Positions 7,119 through 11,147 of a stretch of 11,147 nt of DNA are shown piece by piece. Where the stretch lies: assembly GCA_949293915.1 (NCBI GenBank), contig CASFFJ010000123.1:1-11147 (forward strand). The letters are read 5' to 3'. This stretch comes from an uncultured Christensenella sp. GTDB taxonomy: Bacteria > Bacillota > Clostridia > Christensenellales > UBA1242. Every line of letters begins with the position of its first letter. The stretch's first letter is position 1. Under the pieces are notes generated by a model. It worked only from the letters and a program-made list of their open reading frames with translations. It made no database searches and was not told the DNA's origin. Made by a program: the position numbers and the translations under genes.

Positions 7119-8090
7119 TTATTTTTTTCTTTTAATTAGAGTAGCTACTGCTGTACCTAATATAATCATTATAGAACCTATAATAATATTTATTGAAAGA
7201 CTTCCTCCTATAAAGATGAAACTGAATATTACAGCCCAAAAGGAATAAGTAACATTCAAACAAAGTGCTTTTGCTGCACCTATAAGGTCTATACTGGTGT
7301 ACCACATTAAAAACGAACTCATACCTATAAGAGCAGTAAGTAATAAAAGACTCCATATAGGAAAATTATTAAATATAACTTTAGTTCCTTCTATCATTTC
7401 CGGAAAACCATTTAACATAATAGGAGTTACTATAAGAATATAAATAATACTGGAGGTCATTTCTCTTATTAGCAGTGCCATTTGAGGATCTACCTTCCCG
7501 GCTTTCATTCCATAACCACAAACAACACCTTCAGTTGCCCAACCTATAGCTGCTACTAAAGCAAGCATAATACCTGAAACTACATGGACGTTTGAATTGT
7601 CATTTGGAGTATATCCTATATATACAATTCCTAAAACGCAGATTATTAATCCAATCCAACCTCTTAGAGTTACTTTCTCTTTTAATATAACAAGTGCAAG
7701 TGCAGATCCAAGAAGTGGGTAGATTGCTGTAACTGTTGCTGTTAATGCCGGACCGCCTTCTGCTATGGCAAGCATATAGAATGTCATGGCCAGAGGACCA
7801 CCGAACAATGCTCCTAAAATGCAGAACAATCCATCTTTTGTGCATATAGCTTTAGGTAGTTCCTTGATTCGTCCTTTGAATCCCATAATAAGTAACATCC
7901 AGAAAGCGGCAAAAGTATCATGAAGCATACTACATAAAAAGACACCTCCTAATACTAAAAGTGGATTTTCAGTGAATGGAGCCATTGCCATAACCACACC
8001 GATGAGAACAGTATCCAGCCCCCATGTCATACCGGACAGGATACCGGCTCCATAACCTTTTCTAACAAGAAAATTTGTATTAGCTTTCAT
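7119..8090 (-). CDS. licB: LicB-like choline permease of the DMT/EamA superfamily
   Basis: A 323-aa inner-membrane carrier with ten predicted helices in two EamA repeats. The first repeat includes LLGSALALVILKEKVTLRGW, the conserved Glu/Lys-rich end of the EamA domain, followed by IGLIICVLGIVYIGY. The second ends with IIIGSIMIILGTAVATLI. The N-terminal GAGILSGMTWGLDTVLIGVV has the Gly/Trp pattern seen in LicB proteins, which import choline for the lic pathway in Haemophilus and streptococci. The start codon is one base after the stop of the kinase gene, and licC follows 5 bases later, so the three are surely co-transcribed. DMT sequences do not fix the substrate. Choline is inferred from the neighbours; ethanolamine or another amino alcohol is possible. 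Confidence 0.85.
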   Translation of the reverse strand: MKANTNFLVRKGYGAGILSGMTWGLDTVLIGVVMAMAPFTENPLLVLGGVFLCSMLHDTFAAFWMLLIMGFKGRIKELPKAICTKDGLFCILGALFGGPLAMTFYMLAIAEGGPALTATVTAIYPLLGSALALVILKEKVTLRGWIGLIICVLGIVYIGYTPNDNSNVHVVSGIMLALVAAIGWATEGVVCGYGMKAGKVDPQMALLIREMTSSIIYILIVTPIMLNGFPEMIEGTKVIFNNFPIWSLLLLTALIGMSSFLMWYTSIDLIGAAKALCLNVTYSFWAVIFSFIFIGGSLSINIIIGSIMIILGTAVATLIKRKK

Positions 8091-8091
8091 T

Positions 8092-9672
8092 TTAACATCC
8101 TAATTTTTCAAGTAATTTTATACATCTGTTATATCTGTCCATACCATACGACCCGAAACCATCTCCCTTTGCTTCCTTGATGCAGGTCCACAAAGACCAC
8201 AGGTAATCCATCAGAATTGTATATATAATAATCTTTTTATCTGTATTCTCGGGAATATCACCTTTAAAGTATTTTTTCAAGAAATAATCTTTGTTTTCCT
8301 CTGTAAATTCAGATTCTATGAATAAAGCAGCTATATCCCACAAAGGATCATTCATTCCAGAATATTCCCAATCTATAAGATATATTTTACCATCTTCTCC
8401 TTTTATAAAATTTTCAGCTACAAGATCATTATGGCATGGTTTTAATTGCACGCCTAACTCATCAAGCTGCTGTTCCAGTTTCATGACTTTTTCCCTTATT
8501 TCTTCATATCCATCATACATTTTACCTTTAACATTCTCCAAAAGCCCTTCATATTTTATTATTTCATGAAAAACATTGAATTCATTATTCAGTCTTACGC
8601 TGGAGTTATGTAAAACATTTAGGATATTTGCTATCTTATCCATGTTCTCTGGTCGTTGTGTTGTAGCACCATTCAGAGTCTCTGCGTTCTTTATATATCG
8701 AGCAAGTTTGATACCTGTATCAGTATTGAAATAAAGTATTTCTGGATTTAGTCCCAATCGGCTTCCTCTAATAGAATTCAGCTCCTCATTGTTCCTTTCA
8801 ACCATACCTTCAGAACCATATCCTGGAATACGCAGAACATATTCCTCTCCGCAGTATGTTACTTTGAAATTTTTGTTGGAGAGACCGCCTATTTGTTTTA
8901 CCTCAAGATTATTCTCCACATCTTTGTCTGGAAATATAGTCTTCATATGGCTGACTATATTACCATAATCAAATGGGTTTTCTTTTCTTCTAAGTTTTGG
9001 ATATATATAATTTTGCAGCTTTTTCAGGTCTTCTTTGCAGTCCACATCTCCCCAAATAAGGTTTGTGAACCTTAAGAAAGGACGCTCCAATGTTGATGTA
9101 CAGTCAAAAAACAGATATTCATAATTAAGATACGGATTGTTGCTTTCTTCCCATTTTTCCATCATCAGTCTGAATGTTTTGAGGGAAATTTTTGATACCC
9201 CCATCAGTTCACCTTCGTATCTGCAAATCTGATGTCTGTCTTTACTTATTTTTGTTATAAATCCTTCGCAAGTTTCCACAAAAGCTTCATCACCACTTCC
9301 TGACTCTTCTGTAATAGTAAAGCAGTTTTTATGTTTAGTAGCAGCTAGCTCTTCCAGTACTTTTCTCTCATAAAAAGTATCTCCCTCAACTAGAAGAAAA
9401 TCCTCATCTATCATGTCCTTTACAGTGGCAAGAGACCCCATTGAAGAAGTAAACTCATAATTCTCGTTTTTTACTATTTCTACAACGTGGCTATACTTCT
9501 CAAATAGTTCTGATTTATACCCTGTTATAAGTATTATTTTGCTAAAAGATAGATCTTTCAAAATTTCAATTGTTCTATCTAATAAACAAAAATTACCTTC
9601 TATTGATATAAGAGGATACGGAATTGAATTATCCTTTTCTTTTCTTGCAGATAATATAACTGCTGTTTTCAT
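8092..9672 (-). CDS. licA: Fused nucleotidyltransferase-like and choline kinase protein (LicC-like + LicA)
   Basis: A 526-aa two-domain protein. Residues 1 to about 225 form a nucleotidyltransferase-like domain: AVILSARKEKDNSIPYPLIS in place of the normal Gly-rich loop, then IILITGYKSELFEKY, LLVEGDTFYE (Asp98) and a late WGDVDCKED that could supply the second metal ligand. Residues from about 250 form a choline/ethanolamine kinase of the APH fold: QIGGLSNKNFKVTY (ATP loop), then CHNDLVAENF with catalytic Asp416, and YLIDWEYSGMNDPLWDIAAL with metal-binding Asp434. The kinase makes phosphocholine from ATP and choline. Treponema carries a LicC-LicA fusion, so the arrangement has precedent. Here a separate licC follows, so the N-terminal domain may be degenerate, regulatory or specific for another substrate. 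The gene starts 11 bases after the outer-membrane protein gene. Confidence 0.88.
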   Translation of the reverse strand: MKTAVILSARKEKDNSIPYPLISIEGNFCLLDRTIEILKDLSFSKIILITGYKSELFEKYSHVVEIVKNENYEFTSSMGSLATVKDMIDEDFLLVEGDTFYERKVLEELAATKHKNCFTITEESGSGDEAFVETCEGFITKISKDRHQICRYEGELMGVSKISLKTFRLMMEKWEESNNPYLNYEYLFFDCTSTLERPFLRFTNLIWGDVDCKEDLKKLQNYIYPKLRRKENPFDYGNIVSHMKTIFPDKDVENNLEVKQIGGLSNKNFKVTYCGEEYVLRIPGYGSEGMVERNNEELNSIRGSRLGLNPEILYFNTDTGIKLARYIKNAETLNGATTQRPENMDKIANILNVLHNSSVRLNNEFNVFHEIIKYEGLLENVKGKMYDGYEEIREKVMKLEQQLDELGVQLKPCHNDLVAENFIKGEDGKIYLIDWEYSGMNDPLWDIAALFIESEFTEENKDYFLKKYFKGDIPENTDKKIIIYTILMDYLWSLWTCIKEAKGDGFGSYGMDRYNRCIKLLEKLGC

Positions 9673-9683
9673 TATTCTTAAAT

Positions 9684-10409
9684 TTAGAAATTAATATAAG
9701 TCGACAATGTGAAAAAAGCTTTTTCTTTATAAGGGTTAATTATATAGGATGCACTAACAGGTAGTAAAAATTTATTTATTACAAGAGTATGGGTATATTT
9801 TATCATAATATTAACAACATTAAAACCACTTTCATAGTTTGTGTAAAAACTCTTGTTTAAATTAGCTCCAGCAATCAGAGATAAATAATTATTGTCATTA
9901 AAGTAATGATTATATCCAACCTCTATATATGATGAATACGCTTGATTTCCATCCGTATTCTTATCGCATCCATAAACATAAGTAGAGAGGGTAAACCATA
10001 ATGGAATTTTGAAAGGACTTAGCATAATATAACTTTCTACATAATGTCCCGTAGTCTTATTATTAAAATCAAAATAACTGTCTTTTTCTCCAACTGCTGA
10101 AGGATAATAATAGTCAGATACACCTACAGTAAGTCCTTTATATGTATAACTAACGCCAAGATCCACTTCCTGATGACTACCATTAAAAGCGTATGCTCCC
10201 ATACCGAAAATACTGAAGCCTGCTTTGTTAAAAGAAATCATAGGAAATAAAGTTGGAGCTGTTCCATACTCAATACCACGCCACATATATTTTGATGATA
10301 TTTCCAATGATAAATTAATTGGAGAGTTATCTTTATTCTGAGAATACATATTGTTATTTAATGCTATTGTAACAACAACAATTAATAATAAAATATTTTT
10401 CTTGTACAT
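9684..10409 (-). CDS. Outer-membrane beta-barrel protein (TorF/Gcw_chp-like putative porin)
   Basis: A 241-aa exported protein. Residues 1-24 are a signal peptide: basic MYKK, then ILLLIVVVTIAL, with a probable cut after MYSQ. The rest is alternating hydrophobic and polar residues rich in Tyr, Gly, Ser and Asn, giving about ten amphipathic strands. It opens with LSLEISSKYMWRGIEYGTAP, resembling the first strands of the Gcw_chp/TorF putative porin family, and ends in FFTLSTYINF, a normal barrel-assembly signal with C-terminal Phe. It is the first gene before licA, 11 bases away, so it may help choline or a choline compound cross the outer membrane. That role is inferred from position only. Length suits a small barrel of 8-12 strands. 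Confidence 0.8.
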   Translation of the reverse strand: MYKKNILLLIVVVTIALNNNMYSQNKDNSPINLSLEISSKYMWRGIEYGTAPTLFPMISFNKAGFSIFGMGAYAFNGSHQEVDLGVSYTYKGLTVGVSDYYYPSAVGEKDSYFDFNNKTTGHYVESYIMLSPFKIPLWFTLSTYVYGCDKNTDGNQAYSSYIEVGYNHYFNDNNYLSLIAGANLNKSFYTNYESGFNVVNIMIKYTHTLVINKFLLPVSASYIINPYKEKAFFTLSTYINF

Positions 10410-10511
10410 ATTAACTACCTATTAGTTTATTAAATTGCCGAATTCTATATTCCTCTTATACTACCGAAAAACAGACCGTTCTTGCGATGCCGAATAAATA
10501 GAAAATTATTG
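10410..10511. other. Short intergenic region upstream of the barrel-lic genes
   Basis: This 102-base stretch is where a promoter for the barrel-licA-licB-licC genes would be expected, but I find no good TAnnTTTG match on the minus strand. An 8-base direct repeat, TGCCGAAT, occurs at 10436-10443 and 10488-10495 with no clear role. No terminator follows the upstream gene fragment. Confidence 0.3.
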
Positions 10512-10727
10512 TCAAATCTCTTCAATAGCCAATCCTGTAATTTGGGAAATAATTTGTTTATCATAACCCATTCCCAACATCTTTGCTGAAACTTCTTTCT
10601 TTACTTGGAGTACTCCTTCTTCATAACCTATAACATATCCATCTGCAAAGTGCAATGCAAAATCTCCGGTATATCCTTTTTGTTGAGCTATTTTCAGCCC
10701 TTCCTGGTATAGAGTTTCTTTATCCAT
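10512..10727 (-). CDS. Rpn/PD-(D/E)XK family C-terminal fragment or small relative
   Basis: A reading frame of 71 aa from ATG at 10727; a GTG at 10775 would give 87 aa. The end, AKMLGMGYDKQIISQITGLAIEEI, closely follows the tail of Rpn-family proteins (recombination-promoting nuclease/transposase-like), which usually close with a phrase like KKLLxMGLDIEKISxITGLSxEEI. Full-length members are about 300 aa and carry an N-terminal PD-(D/E)XK nuclease domain, which is absent here. The segment before the tail (LYQEGLKIAQQKGYTGDF) is not one I recognise. It is most simply the 3' remnant of a broken gene, though a small stand-alone protein is possible because a consensus promoter lies upstream. It is unlikely to take part in polysaccharide synthesis. 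Confidence 0.55.
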   Translation of the reverse strand: MDKETLYQEGLKIAQQKGYTGDFALHFADGYVIGYEEGVLQVKKEVSAKMLGMGYDKQIISQITGLAIEEI

Positions 10728-10852
10728 AAAATGTATTGAGTAGTCTATTATTTGAAATTTCCTTCCTTCGGGCACGCTTCGCGGCTACCTCCCACATCTT
10801 TCCATCCACAGAAAGCTGCGCAAGATAGTCCGCACTTATACATAAATTGTCA

Positions 10853-10883
10853 CAAAAGTAGCTCTTTATAACGATATTTCAAA
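10853..10883 (-). promoter_or_regulatory. Consensus Bacteroides promoter
   Basis: On the minus strand, TTTG at 10883-10880 is followed after 19 bases by TACTTTTG at 10860-10853. Both elements match the Bacteroides primary sigma factor consensus (TTTG at -33, TAnnTTTG at -7) without mismatch. Transcription would start near 10846 and run toward the Rpn-like fragment and, with no terminator seen between, the barrel and lic genes. It lies just beyond the intrinsic terminator of the upstream gene, as expected for the start of a new unit. Confidence 0.7.
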
Positions 10884-10955
10884 CTTTATAGTGGCTGATT
10901 GCGCCTCAGAACATGGATTTTAACAATTTTGTTTACGGACGTGCAAAAATAAGAC

Positions 10956-11003
10956 AAAAAATCCGCAAGCATTCCGCCTTTCGGCGGGAAAACTTGCGGA
11001 TTT
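10956..11003 (-). terminator. Strong intrinsic terminator of the gene at the right edge
   Basis: On the minus strand, AATCCGCAAG pairs with CTTGCGGATT over 10 bp. It encloses an inner CCGCC/GGCGG stem with a short GAAA loop, and is followed by a run of T residues. It lies about 48 bases after the stop codon of the right-edge gene. It separates that GC-richer gene from the AT-rich polysaccharide locus. Confidence 0.9.
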
Positions 11004-11050
11004 GGTTATCAGTAGCCCCACGGCACCGGCATCGAAGCAGGGGAATCCCT

Positions 11051-11147
11051 TTATTCCACCTTCTTGAAGTGCAGACAGGCGATACCGTGCTTCAGTGTCT
11101 TTCCTTCCTTGAATATGGTCCTTACCTTGGTGATGTTCTTGCCGCAA
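11051..11147 (-). CDS. C-terminal end of an unrecognised protein
   Basis: The last 31 codons of a gene entering from the right edge. The protein reads CGKNITKVRTIFKEGKTLKH followed by GIACLHFKKVE and a TAA. Codon use is richer in G and C than in the rest of the window, as in Bacteroides housekeeping genes. The stop is properly placed ahead of a strong terminator, which makes this frame more believable than the longer overlapping frame that runs through the terminator hairpin. The Cys-Gly at the edge and a later Cys might belong to a small zinc-binding tail, but too little is visible to assign a family. Confidence 0.6.
   Translation of the reverse strand, partial: CGKNITKVRTIFKEGKTLKHGIACLHFKKVE

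Noticed and set aside
7132..7845. Additional minus-strand open frames inside licB
   Set aside because: They are in other frames of the permease gene and have low-complexity Tyr/Ser/Arg-rich translations with no start context.
10436..10495. Direct repeat TGCCGAAT, considered as an attachment or invertible-promoter site
   Set aside because: Only 8 bases, in direct not inverted orientation, with no promoter between the copies and no recombinase gene in the window. Likely chance.
10920..11147. A 75-codon minus-strand frame at the right edge
   Set aside because: It runs straight through the terminator hairpin. The overlapping frame that stops at 11051, just before the terminator, fits gene structure better.
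1..11147. CRISPR arrays, tRNA or rRNA genes, complete insertion sequences
   Set aside because: No regularly spaced repeats, no RNA-gene signatures and no transposase frame apart from the short Rpn-like tail were seen on either strand.

Overview
This 11.1-kb window looks like part of a surface-polysaccharide (capsule or O-antigen-like) locus of a Bacteroides/Phocaeicola-type gut Bacteroidota. The support is AT-rich, tightly packed genes with weak Shine-Dalgarno sequences, a near-perfect Bacteroides promoter (TTTG-N19-TACTTTTG) at the right end, and an outer-membrane barrel that ends in an aromatic residue. The genus is inferred; no 16S or other marker is present. Every gene I can support is on the minus strand, so transcription runs from high to low coordinates.

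Right edge (10.5-11.15 kb): the GC-richer C-terminal end of an unrecognised gene, closed by a strong intrinsic terminator. It is followed by a consensus promoter and a short fragment resembling the C-terminal tail of Rpn/PD-(D/E)XK family proteins.

Middle (6.4-10.4 kb): an apparent operon of an outer-membrane beta-barrel protein, a fused nucleotidyltransferase-choline kinase (LicC-like plus LicA), a LicB-like DMT permease and a stand-alone LicC-like cytidylyltransferase. After a 216-base gap comes licD (5.3-6.2 kb). Together these are the parts needed to import choline (or a related amino alcohol), phosphorylate it, activate it as a CDP derivative and transfer it to a glycan, i.e. a phosphorylcholine decoration module.

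Left (0-5.1 kb): polysaccharide assembly genes. In transcription order they are a Wzx flippase, an SGNH/GDSL hydrolase, a CatB-type O-acetyltransferase, a Wzy polymerase, a GT2 glycosyltransferase and the start of a GT4 glycosyltransferase that runs off the window.

The most notable observation is in the SGNH hydrolase. Its ATG overlaps the flippase stop codon (TAATG), but eleven codons in, a run of eight G residues puts the reading frame out. One more G (or two fewer) would restore a 241-aa, membrane-anchored enzyme. This is the layout of a slipped-strand phase-variable gene. It could make acyl modification of the polysaccharide switchable, alongside phosphorylcholine, which is itself phase-variable in other bacteria. 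A homopolymer sequencing error must be excluded first.
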